From: Sphingobacterium sp. GVS05A
GTDB lineage: Bacteria; Bacteroidota; Bacteroidia; Sphingobacteriales; Sphingobacteriaceae
DNA: 64,000 bases
NCBI RefSeq assembly: GCF_019969845.1
Contig: NZ_JAHXYR010000013.1
Span: 62,001-126,000, forward strand
Reading direction: 5' to 3'
Every line of letters starts with the position of its first letter. Within the stretch, counting starts at the first letter, position 1. The translations under genes were made by a program, and so were the position numbers. The notes beneath the pieces are model-generated. The model searched no databases. It saw only the letters and a list, made by a program, of their open reading frames with translations, and was not told where the DNA came from. Shown one piece after another: positions 8,902 to 18,831 of this stretch.

Positions 8902-10290
8902 TTAGCTGTTCGTGGGGGCAGGATCAACATTCCAGCCCGAAAGTATGTCACCATAGAAAAAGAAAGTCACATAGAATTTTTTGTTACTGACCTTATCCTT
9001 TACAAGATATTTTTTTGTGACATCGTACGCATCAACTTGCTTATACTTAGATAATACCACAGGGTTTGCCGCCGGATTTTCTGCTTTTACCATGTCTTGA
9101 ATTTTTTGGGTGATCAATTTCATGATGCCAGCTTTCTTAAAAGGATCGTTTTCTACCTTATTGGTTGAAATACGAGGTAAGGTTCCATTGTTTTTTTCTT
9201 TTTTGGATTTAGCTGCTGTTGTATAGGCTCTGAAGCGCTCTTTAATCTTTGGATCTTGGAGACTGTGTATAGTGAAAATAGAGATTCCTTGAGCACCATT
9301 ATTTAAAGCCTCATCCATATCGACAAACATTTCATCATTGTTTTTAGCCATCAATCCACAGTACAAAGTGGTATTCGCAGCCTTATCTCTGACATTTTCT
9401 AGGGTACAATCTTTTATAAAGCTTGGGTCCTCGGTGTAAAAGTTACTGTATACCATAGGGAATACAACGTCTAGTTTCCATTTACCCCAATCTTGACGAA
9501 CCATTCTCGAAGCCATTTTTGGTGTAGGAAAAGGCGAGGCTGCCATAGTCTTTCCATGGCTGTGTACAACTTCAGCAATCATATTAGCGATGTCAGTAAT
9601 TTGGTCACAACGAAACTGTCTCCATTTTATATCTTTTGAAGGATCTTTTTGTGCGCTGGGATCATAACCGTATTGTTTTTTGAATTTCTCTATGGCAATG
9701 GGGTGATATCCATAATCCCATGCTGGGTATTCACGATCTTGTACGATATTATACTTTGGCCACAAAGTGGTTGGTAATACAACATCTACATAGCGGTTGT
9801 AGTCTATTGATATACCATCGAGCCCTTCAACTTCGCAATAAGACTGGATTTTTTGTTTAATATACTCTTTCACTCCTGGTACAACGGGTGATAAGAATTT
9901 ATAGTAGCCGACATAAGCAGTGGTATCTGCCAGACTTTTTCCATTTCTATTGACACTAAACCAGTCTGGATGTTCTTTTAGGATCTTATCCCGATCATGT
10001 TCCAGGTTCATCGTCCATAGCCAGGCGATCACCTGTATTCCATATTTCTTTGCAATAGGAATGGCGACTCTATATTCATCCGGACTAGCTGCATTTAGCA
10101 TGACCCCGTCAATACCCAGGTAATTCATCTCACGGCAGATGGAATCAAAATTTGTAGTTGGATTATAATCCAGCCAAGTCCAAAACATTGCCGGCTTCTC
10201 CCGCTCCGCTGCTTTTGAAACAGGGACGAAAAACCCATAGATAATTAGTACAAGGCAAATACAGCATTTTCTGATTAATTGTTCTTTCAT
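8902..10290 (-). CDS. Secreted GH10-like (YngK/DUF187-type) glycosidase
   Basis: A 462-residue secreted protein with a signal peptide (about residues 1-27). The body is a TIM-barrel related to the glycosyl-hydrolase-like family-10 group. Visible landmarks are MFWTWLDYNPTTNFDSICRE at the start, GIDGVMLNAA, GLDGISIDYNRYVDVV (probable catalytic-site strand with acidic residues), and WKLDVVFPMVYSNFY. These proteins are thought to act on cell-wall or plant-derived glycans; the substrate is not predictable. It may form an operon with the downstream glutaminase. Confidence 0.78.
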   Translation of the reverse strand: MKEQLIRKCCICLVLIIYGFFVPVSKAAEREKPAMFWTWLDYNPTTNFDSICREMNYLGIDGVMLNAASPDEYRVAIPIAKKYGIQVIAWLWTMNLEHDRDKILKEHPDWFSVNRNGKSLADTTAYVGYYKFLSPVVPGVKEYIKQKIQSYCEVEGLDGISIDYNRYVDVVLPTTLWPKYNIVQDREYPAWDYGYHPIAIEKFKKQYGYDPSAQKDPSKDIKWRQFRCDQITDIANMIAEVVHSHGKTMAASPFPTPKMASRMVRQDWGKWKLDVVFPMVYSNFYTEDPSFIKDCTLENVRDKAANTTLYCGLMAKNNDEMFVDMDEALNNGAQGISIFTIHSLQDPKIKERFRAYTTAAKSKKEKNNGTLPRISTNKVENDPFKKAGIMKLITQKIQDMVKAENPAANPVVLSKYKQVDAYDVTKKYLVKDKVSNKKFYVTFFFYGDILSGWNVDPAPTNS

Positions 10291-10607
10291 ATGATTTATT
10301 GATTCTAAAATTTATCTATTTATCTACAATATGTTCTTTGGATGTTTAGTATTTGTTTCAATCTTGAAATTTTTACTAATTAAAAAATTGAAATCTGGAT
10401 AAATCCAACCGTGAAAATACACAAAAACACGGAATTTAATCAATTTGACCTCTCTTTGGAGGGAACTTTCTTTTAGTTACAAAATTTATTAAAAAATTAA
10501 AACTATTCACCCGTTTAGATGTTACTAGAGAAAGAATAAATTATAATATTCATTATTGACATTGAAAAGTACGCTGGGCTACTGGCGAATAGATAATTGT
10601 TTTAGAT
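10291..10607. other. Divergent intergenic region, no gene
   Basis: This 317-bp AT-rich region separates the minus-strand GH10-like gene from the plus-strand porin gene and must hold both promoters. No convincing TTTG / TAnnTTTG promoter pair, operator or small gene was recognised. Confidence 0.5.
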
Positions 10608-11774
10608 ATGAGGAAACTTTACATTCCAATTTCTGTTTTATACTTATTGCTATACGCGACTGTAAAAGGACAAGAACCGGGTCCAGTTGAGCCGATAAAA
10701 AGAGATTCTGTACAGCAAATCAAAGAAGAAATCACCTATCCCAAACTGCAGATAAAGGGGCTCTTTCAGGCGCGGTACCTTGTGAGCACAACTAAAGATG
10801 TTGACGTGAACGGGCTTCACCATAGTGATGGTTCCGGAACAGACAATAATTTTATGGTGAAGTATATGCGGGTGCAGATGCGTGCACAGATCAGTAAACG
10901 AACTGAAGTCGCTGTCCTTGCCAATTTAGCCGATTTTAAAAGTGATCCAAAAACAAAGGTACTTGAAAATGCATATTTAAAATATACGTTTAGCCCTAAG
11001 CTGGCCATTACAGTTGGTCAGTTTCGACCTTGGTTTGGCATTGAGGAAACTTATCCAATAGATATTATTAAATCGTTGGATTGGTCAAATCAATATCTTG
11101 AATTTGGCAAATTGGGTTGGGCGAGTTTTCAGATTGGAATGGCAGCAACAGGGGAGGTCAATTTAGGAGATATGCCATTTAGTTATTCTTTTTCCGTGGT
11201 CAATGGAAATGGTAAAAACCAAGTCGTCGACAATGACAATGGAAAGCAATATTCAACACGCTTAGTATTTGGGCTTTCAAAAAAATATGGGGTCAATCTT
11301 GGGCTGAATGGCGGTGTAGGTGAGGTTATGAAAAAGCAAGTACATGCACTCGGAGTTGATCTGAGTGGAAACATAGATTTCGGGAAACGTTGGAACTTGG
11401 ATATGCAACTGGAAGCAAAACAGGCTATCAATCATAACTTATATTATGCGTTGGATGAGAGTTCGCGTACTTCAAAATTAAGTGACTATCTCGTTCGAGG
11501 TATTTATTTCCTTCCGAATTTAAGGTATGAAGTCAACTATTATAACCTCAGTGCATTTGAGCTTTCCTGTCGTTATGAGTATATCGACCCAAATTATAAG
11601 TTAAATGCAAATGCAAGACAAACTTTTACGCCAATGTTTGGTCTGGAGTTTTTGAGAAATTATGGTGCTCGGATACAGCTTGGTCTTCAACTCGATCGCT
11701 ATAAGAAGCAGACTCAGAATACCAATGAATACAATAAAAACTTATTTATCGTACAAGTACAAAGTAGATTCTAA
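10608..11774 (+). CDS. Porin O/P family outer-membrane porin
   Basis: An outer-membrane beta-barrel of 388 residues with a signal peptide ending near VKGQ (residue 22). The pattern LQIKGLFQARYLVST, NNFMVKYMRVQMRAQISKR and LAITVGQFRPWFGIE is that of phosphate-selective porin OprO/OprP homologues in Bacteroidota. The C-terminus ends in an aromatic residue (VQVQSRF), as expected for insertion by the BAM complex. It lies 20 nt before the DASS transporter gene. I infer that it passes the dicarboxylate substrate of that transporter rather than phosphate. Confidence 0.88.
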   Translation: MRKLYIPISVLYLLLYATVKGQEPGPVEPIKRDSVQQIKEEITYPKLQIKGLFQARYLVSTTKDVDVNGLHHSDGSGTDNNFMVKYMRVQMRAQISKRTEVAVLANLADFKSDPKTKVLENAYLKYTFSPKLAITVGQFRPWFGIEETYPIDIIKSLDWSNQYLEFGKLGWASFQIGMAATGEVNLGDMPFSYSFSVVNGNGKNQVVDNDNGKQYSTRLVFGLSKKYGVNLGLNGGVGEVMKKQVHALGVDLSGNIDFGKRWNLDMQLEAKQAINHNLYYALDESSRTSKLSDYLVRGIYFLPNLRYEVNYYNLSAFELSCRYEYIDPNYKLNANARQTFTPMFGLEFLRNYGARIQLGLQLDRYKKQTQNTNEYNKNLFIVQVQSRF

Positions 11775-11794
11775 TCTTTTAAACCTCAATTATT

Positions 11795-13225
11795 ATGAAG
11801 GAAATTAGTATCAAAAATGTTGCCATCACTTTTATTGTTGCGCTCATTTTGTGGTTTATTCCAGTTCCTAAGGGCGTAAGTCCTGAAGCTTGGCATTTGT
11901 TTGCCATATTTGCTGCGACCATACTCGGGATTATTCTGAAGGCGGCGCCAATGGGTACCATGTGTATGATGGCGATTGGATTTACGGCGCTGACACAGGT
12001 TTTAGCTCCCGGAGATGCGGGTAAATCTATTACGAAAGCGTTGACTGGCTTTGGGGATAAGGTCATTTGGCTTATAGGGATATCGTTTTTTATAGCACGC
12101 GGGTTTATTAAAACGGGCTTAGGTAATCGTATTGCATTTCTTTTTATTCGAGTTTTTGGAAAAAGTTCACTTGGACTGGCCTATGGTCTAGGTTTGGCTG
12201 ACGTGTGTCTGGCACCTGCGATACCTAGTAATACGGCCAGAGGTGGCGGTATCATTTACCCGATTATGAAATCTATGGCCATCAGTTTTGATTCTGTTCC
12301 AGACAAACCGGAGACGCATCGAAAGCTGGGATCTTATCTGACACTGAATAGCTATTACATGAATTTGATTGCATCCTCCATGTTCTTAACCGGAACAGCG
12401 AGCAACCCGATGTGTCAAAAGTTTGCTGCTAATCTAGGGATTGACATTACGTGGATGTCTTGGGCCGTTGCGGGGTTTATTCCGGGCATCGTTGCCTTTT
12501 TTGTTGTTCCGCTTGTACTTTATAAACTGTATCCACCTGAACTAAAAAAGACGGGCGATGCACCCAAAATGGCGGCAGAAAAATTAAAAGAGATGGGACC
12601 CATATCCAGAAATGAGTGGTTGATGTTATTGGCATTTTTTATACTTCTGGCGCTTTGGATTTTTGGAGGTTCGCTGTCGATTGATGCAACTACAACTGCA
12701 TTTATTGGATTGACTTTGCTTTTGCTGACTTCAGTGCTAACCTGGGAGGATGTAAAAGCAGAGAAGGGGGCTTGGGATACCATTGTTTGGTTTGCCGTTT
12801 TAGTCATGATGGCCAGTTCGCTGAATGAACTTGGATTTATAGGTTGGTTTAGTGATTTGATCAAGGTACAGATTGGCGGGCTGAGTTGGCAGATCGCATT
12901 CCCCGTAATTGTTTTGGTGTATTTCTTTAGCCATTACATCTTTGCGAGCGCCACAGCTCACGTTGCCGCAATGTATGCTGCATTATTGGGAGTGGGTGTA
13001 TCATTAGGTATCCCGCCCATGTTATTGGCTATGATGCTTGGGTTTCTGGGTTCTATATATGGCGTGTTAACACATTATGGTCATGGCCCAGCACCCGTAT
13101 TCTTTGGTAGCGGTTATGTTGATCTTAAGTCCTGGTGGTTGCGGGGTCTGGAAATCGGGATCGTGCTACTGATTATCTATATGGGTGTAGGTGGTTTATG
13201 GATGAAAGTTATTGGTTATTATTAA
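11795..13225 (+). CDS. DASS-family anion (dicarboxylate) transporter
   Basis: An inner-membrane transporter of 476 residues in the divalent anion:sodium symporter family (SLC13/CitT/TtdT/YbhI group). Both substrate/sodium-binding SNT-type motifs are present: S145-N-T in PSNTARGGGI and S203-N-P in GTASNPM. About a dozen hydrophobic segments are seen. Typical substrates are succinate, fumarate, malate, tartrate, citrate or 2-oxoglutarate. The position between an outer-membrane porin and a complete sdhCAB set supports a C4-dicarboxylate that feeds the dehydrogenase. Exchange versus sodium symport cannot be decided from sequence. Confidence 0.92.
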   Translation: MKEISIKNVAITFIVALILWFIPVPKGVSPEAWHLFAIFAATILGIILKAAPMGTMCMMAIGFTALTQVLAPGDAGKSITKALTGFGDKVIWLIGISFFIARGFIKTGLGNRIAFLFIRVFGKSSLGLAYGLGLADVCLAPAIPSNTARGGGIIYPIMKSMAISFDSVPDKPETHRKLGSYLTLNSYYMNLIASSMFLTGTASNPMCQKFAANLGIDITWMSWAVAGFIPGIVAFFVVPLVLYKLYPPELKKTGDAPKMAAEKLKEMGPISRNEWLMLLAFFILLALWIFGGSLSIDATTTAFIGLTLLLLTSVLTWEDVKAEKGAWDTIVWFAVLVMMASSLNELGFIGWFSDLIKVQIGGLSWQIAFPVIVLVYFFSHYIFASATAHVAAMYAALLGVGVSLGIPPMLLAMMLGFLGSIYGVLTHYGHGPAPVFFGSGYVDLKSWWLRGLEIGIVLLIIYMGVGGLWMKVIGYY

Positions 13226-13236
13226 ATAAAAGGCTT

Positions 13237-13893
13237 ATGCTATCGACCTTATCAAAGAAAATACTTATGTGCTTAACGGGGTTATTTCTCGCTTTCTTTC
13301 TGCTTATCCATTTTCTGGGAAATTTGCAGCTATTTTTACCACAGGAGCAGGCACATTTACAGTTTAATGCCTATTCACACTTTCTCTCCGGAAATATCCT
13401 GATTAAAATTGTTTCTTATGTCCTTTACCTGAGTATTGTACTGCATGCTATTGATGGATTGGTCATCACTATTAAGAATAAAAAAACAGGTGGGGATTAT
13501 CAGTCAGACCAGCGTGGACGTGCGAGCAAATGGTATTCTCGAAATATGGGAATTCTGGGCACGCTTATTCTGATATTTTTGGTCATCCACTTTCAGAATT
13601 TTTGGTACGTATATAAGTTTGGAGCTCCACCACTGGATGCAAAAGGAAATAAGGATCTCTATGTATTGGTTATTGCAGTGTTTCAACAATGGTGGTATGT
13701 GCTTATTTATGTTTTGTCCATGGTGGCTTTATGTTATCATCTTATCCATGGGATTCATAGTGCGGTGAGAACCCTCGGACTGTATCATCCAAAATTTGTC
13801 CATTGGTTTAAGGTAATTGGTACAACCTATTCCATTGTCATCAGCATAGGGTTTGCGTTAATGCCAATTTATATATTTTTTACTGTTAACTAA
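13237..13893 (+). CDS. sdhC: Succinate dehydrogenase cytochrome b subunit
   Basis: The membrane anchor of a type-B succinate dehydrogenase/fumarate reductase, 218 residues with five hydrophobic segments. Histidines in or near the helices (LLIHFLGN, VLHAIDG, VIHFQNFW, CYHLIHGIHS) are candidate haem ligands. The frame is open further upstream into the transporter gene, but the ATG at 13237 is preferred: it has AAAGG just upstream, lies 11 nt after the transporter stop, and begins with the expected MLSTLSKKILMCLTG. The flavoprotein gene follows after 10 nt. Confidence 0.93.
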   Translation: MLSTLSKKILMCLTGLFLAFFLLIHFLGNLQLFLPQEQAHLQFNAYSHFLSGNILIKIVSYVLYLSIVLHAIDGLVITIKNKKTGGDYQSDQRGRASKWYSRNMGILGTLILIFLVIHFQNFWYVYKFGAPPLDAKGNKDLYVLVIAVFQQWWYVLIYVLSMVALCYHLIHGIHSAVRTLGLYHPKFVHWFKVIGTTYSIVISIGFALMPIYIFFTVN

Positions 13894-13903
13894 AGGCGAA
13901 GAC

Positions 13904-15820
13904 ATGACTTTAAACTCAAAAATACCAGCGGGACCTTTGGAGCAAAAGTGGACACGCTATAAAAAAACTGCAAAGCTTGTCAACCCCGCCAATCGCAAAA
14001 AATTAGATGTCATTGTTGTGGGGACGGGCCTGGCGGGAAGTTCAATAGCGGCATCTCTTGGCGAAATGGGCTATCAGGTCAAATCATTCTGTTTTCAGGA
14101 CAGTCCCCGAAGAGCCCACTCTGTAGCAGCACAGGGGGGAGTCAATGCTGCTAAAAATTATAAGAATGATGGCGATAGTGTCTATCGTATGTTTGTGGAT
14201 ACTTTAAAGGGGGGTGATTTTCGTGCGCGTGAAGCTAACGTCTATCGAATGGCTGAATGTTCCTTGAATTTGATAGATCAAGCGGTGGCGCAAGGTGTTC
14301 CATTTGGACGTGAATATGGGGGATATCTGAACAATCGTTCTTTTGGTGGGGTTCAGGTGAGCCGAACATTCTACGCAAGGGGACAGACGGGACAGCAGCT
14401 GCTATTGGGGGCTTATCAGGCCCTGATGCGGCAGGTTGGTAAAAAAACTGTTCAGCTCTTTTCCCGCCATGAGATGTTGGATGTTGTTGTCATCGATGGG
14501 AAAGTGCGTGGTATTATTGTTCGTAATTTAGATACCGGAGAGATTGAACGACATGCAGCACACGCTGTTATACTTGCAACGGGTGGCTATGGCAAAATCT
14601 ATTATCTATCTACCTTAGCAATGGGTTGCAACGGATCGGCAATTTGGCGAGCACATAAAAAAGGGGCATTGATGGCATCCCCAAGTTGGATTCAGGTTCA
14701 TCCTACCTCTTTACCGCAATCAGGCGATTATCAATCCAAGCTGACGTTGATGTCAGAATCCTTACGTAATGATGGTCGCATTTGGGTTCCATTAAAACAG
14801 GATGAAAACAGAGCAGCCAATGACATCCCAGAAGAAGATCGAGATTATTATCTTGAACGTCGATACCCCGCATTCGGGAATCTTGCACCGCGGGATATAT
14901 CCTCTAGAGCGGCCAAGGAGCGGATTGATGCTGGTTTTGGCATAGGTCCTTTAAAAAATGCGGTCTACCTTGACTTTGCGAAAGCAATCAAGGAACAGGG
15001 GAAGCAAAAAATTGAAGAGAAATATGGTAATCTCTTTGATATGTACCATAAAATAACGGGCTATGATGCGTATTCTGAACCGATGATGATATCACCTTCG
15101 GCCCATTTTTCGATGGGCGGACTTTGGGTTGATTATGAGCTGATGACAACTTTGCCTGGGCTATTTGCACTTGGTGAAGCTAATTTTGCCGATCATGGCG
15201 CCAATCGCTTAGGGGCAAATTCGTTGCTTCAAGCTTCAGTGGACGGTTATTTTATTGCGCCTTATACCATCGCCAATTATTTATCGAATGAAATTCACAC
15301 CGGAAAGATTTCTACAGATCATGTGGAGTTTGAAAAGGCGGAGTTAGCGGTTAGAAAGCAAATTGATGAATTATTACAGATTAAGGGGAATAAAACCGTC
15401 GATTATTTCCACAAAACACTTGGGAAGCTGCTGTATGATTATTGCGGTCTAGCTAGAAATGAGCAGGGACTTAAATATGCAATAGCGGAAATCAAGAAGC
15501 TTAAGCAGGAATTTTATAGCAATGTTATGGTTAGTGGGCAACTAAATTCTTTAAATACGGAATTAGAGAAAGCTGGACGTGTAGCAGACTATTTTGAAAT
15601 TGGTGAATTGATGTGCTATGATGCATTGACCCGTGAAGAATCTTGTGGTGCACATTTTAGGGAGGAATACCAAACAGCAGATGGAGAAGCGCTGAGAAAT
15701 GATGCTGAATTTCAATTTATCTCTGCCTGGGCCTGGAAAGGAGAAGGGGAAGAACCAGAATTGATCAAAGAACCATTGACTTTCGAAGAAATACAACCTA
15801 CCGTAAGAAGCTACAAATAA
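13904..15820 (+). CDS. sdhA: Succinate dehydrogenase/fumarate reductase flavoprotein
   Basis: The catalytic FAD subunit, 638 residues. The dinucleotide-binding motif is G40-T-G42-L-A-G45, and the covalent FAD attachment site is H72 in RRAHSVAAQGG. The active-site region ADHGANRLGANSLLQ, with the catalytic arginine area, and SPSAHFSMGGLWVD are intact. The enzyme interconverts succinate and fumarate; the direction depends on the quinone used and cannot be told from sequence. It is of the Bacteroidota/epsilonproteobacterial type-B class, longer than E. coli SdhA, and lies in a tight sdhCAB order. Confidence 0.96.
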   Translation: MTLNSKIPAGPLEQKWTRYKKTAKLVNPANRKKLDVIVVGTGLAGSSIAASLGEMGYQVKSFCFQDSPRRAHSVAAQGGVNAAKNYKNDGDSVYRMFVDTLKGGDFRAREANVYRMAECSLNLIDQAVAQGVPFGREYGGYLNNRSFGGVQVSRTFYARGQTGQQLLLGAYQALMRQVGKKTVQLFSRHEMLDVVVIDGKVRGIIVRNLDTGEIERHAAHAVILATGGYGKIYYLSTLAMGCNGSAIWRAHKKGALMASPSWIQVHPTSLPQSGDYQSKLTLMSESLRNDGRIWVPLKQDENRAANDIPEEDRDYYLERRYPAFGNLAPRDISSRAAKERIDAGFGIGPLKNAVYLDFAKAIKEQGKQKIEEKYGNLFDMYHKITGYDAYSEPMMISPSAHFSMGGLWVDYELMTTLPGLFALGEANFADHGANRLGANSLLQASVDGYFIAPYTIANYLSNEIHTGKISTDHVEFEKAELAVRKQIDELLQIKGNKTVDYFHKTLGKLLYDYCGLARNEQGLKYAIAEIKKLKQEFYSNVMVSGQLNSLNTELEKAGRVADYFEIGELMCYDALTREESCGAHFREEYQTADGEALRNDAEFQFISAWAWKGEGEEPELIKEPLTFEEIQPTVRSYK

Positions 15821-15831
15821 AATGAACAATT

Positions 15832-16581
15832 ATGAATCTACATCTTAAAATCTGGCGACAAAAAGATAATCAAACAGCAGGAAAACTGGTTGCCTATGAT
15901 CTACAGGGGCTTAATCCACATATGTCTTTTCTTGAAATGTTGGATACCTTAAATGAAAAGCTCATTGTGAACGGAGAGGATCCTGTTGAATTTGACCATG
16001 ATTGTAGGGAAGGGATCTGTGGCCAATGCGGCGTAATGATTAACGGTACTGCGCATGGTCCGTTGAAACATACGACCACGTGTCAGTTGCATCTACGTTC
16101 GTTCAACGATAATGATACTATTGTGATAGAACCCTTCCGTTCATCAGCATTTCCGGTGAAAAAAGATCTTAAGGTGGATAGGTCCGCTTTTGACCGAATT
16201 ATTTCCCTGGGAGGCTTTGTATCTATCAATACTGGTCAGGCACCGGATGCCACAGTTATTCCCATTTCACATGAACTCGCTGAAGAAGCGTTTGATTCAG
16301 CTGCTTGTATCGGATGCGGTGCATGTGTTGCCACTTGTAAAAATGGGAGTGCAGCGCTGTTTACTTCAGCAAAGATTACACATATGGCCATACTGCCACA
16401 AGGAAAGGAGGAAAGAAATCACCGTGTGCTCAGTATGGTCAAACAAATGGATGCGGAATCTTTTGGACACTGTTCAAATACCGAAGCATGTGAGGTTGAA
16501 TGTCCGCAAGGGATATCTGTCCTAAATATCGCCAGGATGAACTTTGAATATAATAGAGCCTTAATCTTTAAGAAGAAATAG
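15832..16581 (+). CDS. sdhB: Succinate dehydrogenase/fumarate reductase iron-sulfur subunit
   Basis: A 249-residue electron-transfer subunit. The N-terminal [2Fe-2S] ferredoxin domain has C58, C63, C66 and C84. The C-terminal domain has the [4Fe-4S] motif C159-x2-C162-x2-C165-x3-C169 and a following CSNTEACEVECPQG cluster for the [3Fe-4S]/[4Fe-4S] centres. It starts 11 nt after sdhA and closes the porin-transporter-sdhCAB set. No strong terminator hairpin was recognised after it. Confidence 0.96.
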   Translation: MNLHLKIWRQKDNQTAGKLVAYDLQGLNPHMSFLEMLDTLNEKLIVNGEDPVEFDHDCREGICGQCGVMINGTAHGPLKHTTTCQLHLRSFNDNDTIVIEPFRSSAFPVKKDLKVDRSAFDRIISLGGFVSINTGQAPDATVIPISHELAEEAFDSAACIGCGACVATCKNGSAALFTSAKITHMAILPQGKEERNHRVLSMVKQMDAESFGHCSNTEACEVECPQGISVLNIARMNFEYNRALIFKKK

Positions 16582-16778
16582 CTCTTCTACCATTTCAAAA
16601 TTTTACAGCCATGTATTAGGCGATAATTAATGATATTAAACTGTTTAGACAAATATTTCTGTTGTTTTTGTAGCTGTTTATCCCGGAAAATAGGGATTTA
16701 TAAAATATTATACTTTTTAAGTAGGTTTTTGTAGTATTTTTGAAATGTAAAAAAATCACTTAAGTTATTAGGATAGAT

Positions 16779-17726
16779 ATGAAGTGTAGAAGGTTATTGG
16801 TTGCATTGTTCACATGTGGTGTGATCTTAGGTAATGTGTCGTGCAAAGATTTCTCCAACAAGGTATTGGGTAGTGGCAAAGAGGGCAGTAGGGATACTTT
16901 AAACGAAAAGTTAACCCAAAAGGAAAAAGTACCTGTTCTTTTGAATAAATGGGATTCTCTTCAAAAAAATCAGCTACATTTTACAGTTGATAGCTTGCAT
17001 CCTATCCCTGTAAAGCAACAAAAACGTAACCTGAAAGATTCGTTACGAAGAGCTTTTGATGCACATCCAAAGCATATTTATTTGACATTTGATGATGGAC
17101 CTTTGATCGGGAGTGCGGCGATAGATTCTTTGGCAAAAGAGAAAAATATAAAGGTAAGCGTGTTCTTAATCGGTAAGCATGCCAACATGAGCAAGGGGAG
17201 AAAGCGGGATCTTCAGAAATATGAAAGTAATCCTTTAATTGCTTGCTATAATCATAGCTATACGCATGCAAATAACCAATATTCACGATTCTATAATAAT
17301 CCGGAAAAAGCTTTTGCAGATTTTGAAAAGAATGAAAAGGATCTTAATCTTCAGCATAAAATTGTTAGACTGCCGGGTAGAAATATCTGGATGTATGATG
17401 ATATCCGGAAGATAGATTTAAAAAATGGCTCTACAACAGCTGATATGCTTCATAAAAATGGTTATCGTATTTTTGGTTGGGATGTGGAATGGCGTTTGAA
17501 TAGTATTACAGGTAATGCAATAGTGAGCCAAGAAGCGACATTATCCCATATACGCAACTTTATGAACAATAAAAGTTCGATGGTCCCGAATAATGTGGTT
17601 TTTTTAATGCATGATGACATGTTTCAGACTAAAAAAGGGCAACAACAGTTATCTTCATTAATCGATGCACTTAAAAGCGATGGATATCAATTCGAGCTTA
17701 TGCAAGATTACCCCATTAAATATTAA
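16779..17726 (+). CDS. Polysaccharide deacetylase (NodB domain) lipoprotein
   Basis: A 315-residue lipoprotein (lipobox NVSC, Cys22) with a NodB-homology (carbohydrate esterase 4) domain from about residue 95. The catalytic motif TFDDGP is at residues 103-108 (D105/D106), and the metal-binding motif H159-S-Y-T-H163 is intact. The family removes N-acetyl groups from peptidoglycan, chitin or exopolysaccharide. The first 90 residues after the lipobox are a low-similarity linker. The gene is followed by a strong bidirectional terminator. Confidence 0.88.
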   Translation: MKCRRLLVALFTCGVILGNVSCKDFSNKVLGSGKEGSRDTLNEKLTQKEKVPVLLNKWDSLQKNQLHFTVDSLHPIPVKQQKRNLKDSLRRAFDAHPKHIYLTFDDGPLIGSAAIDSLAKEKNIKVSVFLIGKHANMSKGRKRDLQKYESNPLIACYNHSYTHANNQYSRFYNNPEKAFADFEKNEKDLNLQHKIVRLPGRNIWMYDDIRKIDLKNGSTTADMLHKNGYRIFGWDVEWRLNSITGNAIVSQEATLSHIRNFMNNKSSMVPNNVVFLMHDDMFQTKKGQQQLSSLIDALKSDGYQFELMQDYPIKY

Positions 17727-17730
17727 ATTA

Positions 17731-17768
17731 AAAAAGGATTGGCTGTCATCTACAGCCAATCCTTTTTT
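17731..17768 (+). terminator. Bidirectional terminator
   Basis: A perfect 16-bp stem with a 5-nt loop: AAAAAGGATTGGCTGT (17731-17746) pairs with ACAGCCAATCCTTTTT (17752-17767). The A-rich left edge and T-rich right edge let it serve both the deacetylase and the convergent GNAT gene, whose last bases overlap the T run. Confidence 0.9.
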
Positions 17769-18306
17769 ATGTTATTCCAAACTCTTTTGGATAGACAACC
17801 ATTCCTTTAACACCAACTAATGCTCCCTGGTGGAGTTCGATAATCATGCAATTTTCATCGGGAACCTCAAATGGCATTTTAATACCATATTTGACCGTTT
17901 GTTCATAGCCAAATCTTGGGTAATAATCTGCATGCCCTAGTAGGATAATAGATCCGAAATCAAGTTGCTTTGCGATTTGATGGGCTTCTGCAATTAGTTT
18001 ACCTCCGATGCCTTTTCCCTGAAATTCAGGTAATACTGCAATTGGGGCTAAAGCGAGGGAAGAATAGCTCTCTTGATTTTCTTCATTAACAATTTTAATC
18101 CTTGTCATTAAAATATAGCCAACTGGTTTACCATCGATCTCTGCAACTAGCGCAAGTTTGGGTATGAATCCAGTCGATTGACGTAGTTTTTCAACGAGAA
18201 ACTGTTCCTGATGATCACTATATTCTTCCTGCTCAAATGCTTTCTGAACGAGTTCAAAAACGGCCTGATAATCACTTGAGCTTTCTTGTCTAATGTGTAT
18301 CTTCAT
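17767..18306 (-). CDS. GNAT N-acetyltransferase
   Basis: A 179-residue acetyl-CoA-dependent acetyltransferase of the YhbS-like group. The acetyl-CoA-binding motif is present as PEFQGKGIGGKLIAEAH (motif A), preceded by LALAPIAVLP and followed by ILLGHADYYPRFGYE. The N-terminal substrate half (IRQESSSDYQAVFELVQKAF) is also typical. The acceptor substrate is unknown. It converges on the deacetylase gene, with a shared terminator between them. Confidence 0.88.
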   Translation of the reverse strand: MKIHIRQESSSDYQAVFELVQKAFEQEEYSDHQEQFLVEKLRQSTGFIPKLALVAEIDGKPVGYILMTRIKIVNEENQESYSSLALAPIAVLPEFQGKGIGGKLIAEAHQIAKQLDFGSIILLGHADYYPRFGYEQTVKYGIKMPFEVPDENCMIIELHQGALVGVKGMVVYPKEFGIT

Positions 18307-18831
18307 GATCGAGGTAGATTTTTTTTCGAAAGATATATTTCTACAATATTATTCCTATTACTATCTGCAATTAACAAATAACAATGTTTCTTGTAAAAAT
18401 ACGTATTTCCATATAATTCTATAGCGATTATAATTAAAACTTGTCATGTGGTTTTTTCAAAATATAACTGTTCTATTTTTAAGTAAAAGATCAGGCGTCT
18501 ATGTATTTGGACGATATTTTGTTGAAACTACCAAATAGGGGTGTATTTAATTATAAATTGGTTATTGTACAACTTCAACCAGATCGATTTTACCCGGTAT
18601 TACCAAGCTGTGGTGATCTATATATTTTCTTTTAATAACCTGTAAATGAGTTATTTGTTTGTGTGTTTTTAAATAGTATTAAAATAAGACTTGCATTGTT
18701 TATTTATTTTTGTATTTTCATCTATTCGAAATTCAATTATAAACCGCCTTTGATAAGATCCTAAACCGAGCATCTTGTGGAAGCAAATAAATAACTAATA
18801 AACATACAATTTAAACCATTAAACAGTTTTT
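18307..18831. other. Intergenic region upstream of susC-like gene
   Basis: This 525-bp AT-rich stretch lies between the divergent GNAT and SusC-like genes. A TATTTTTG sequence (18705-18712) fits the Bacteroidota -7 consensus TAnnTTTG, but no -33 TTTG lies at the right distance. No ORF or riboswitch-like fold was recognised. Confidence 0.35.

Noticed and set aside
18705..18712. Possible Bacteroidota -7 promoter box TATTTTTG upstream of susC
   Set aside because: Without a -33 TTTG at the right spacing, a single 8-mer in AT-rich DNA is not enough for a promoter call.
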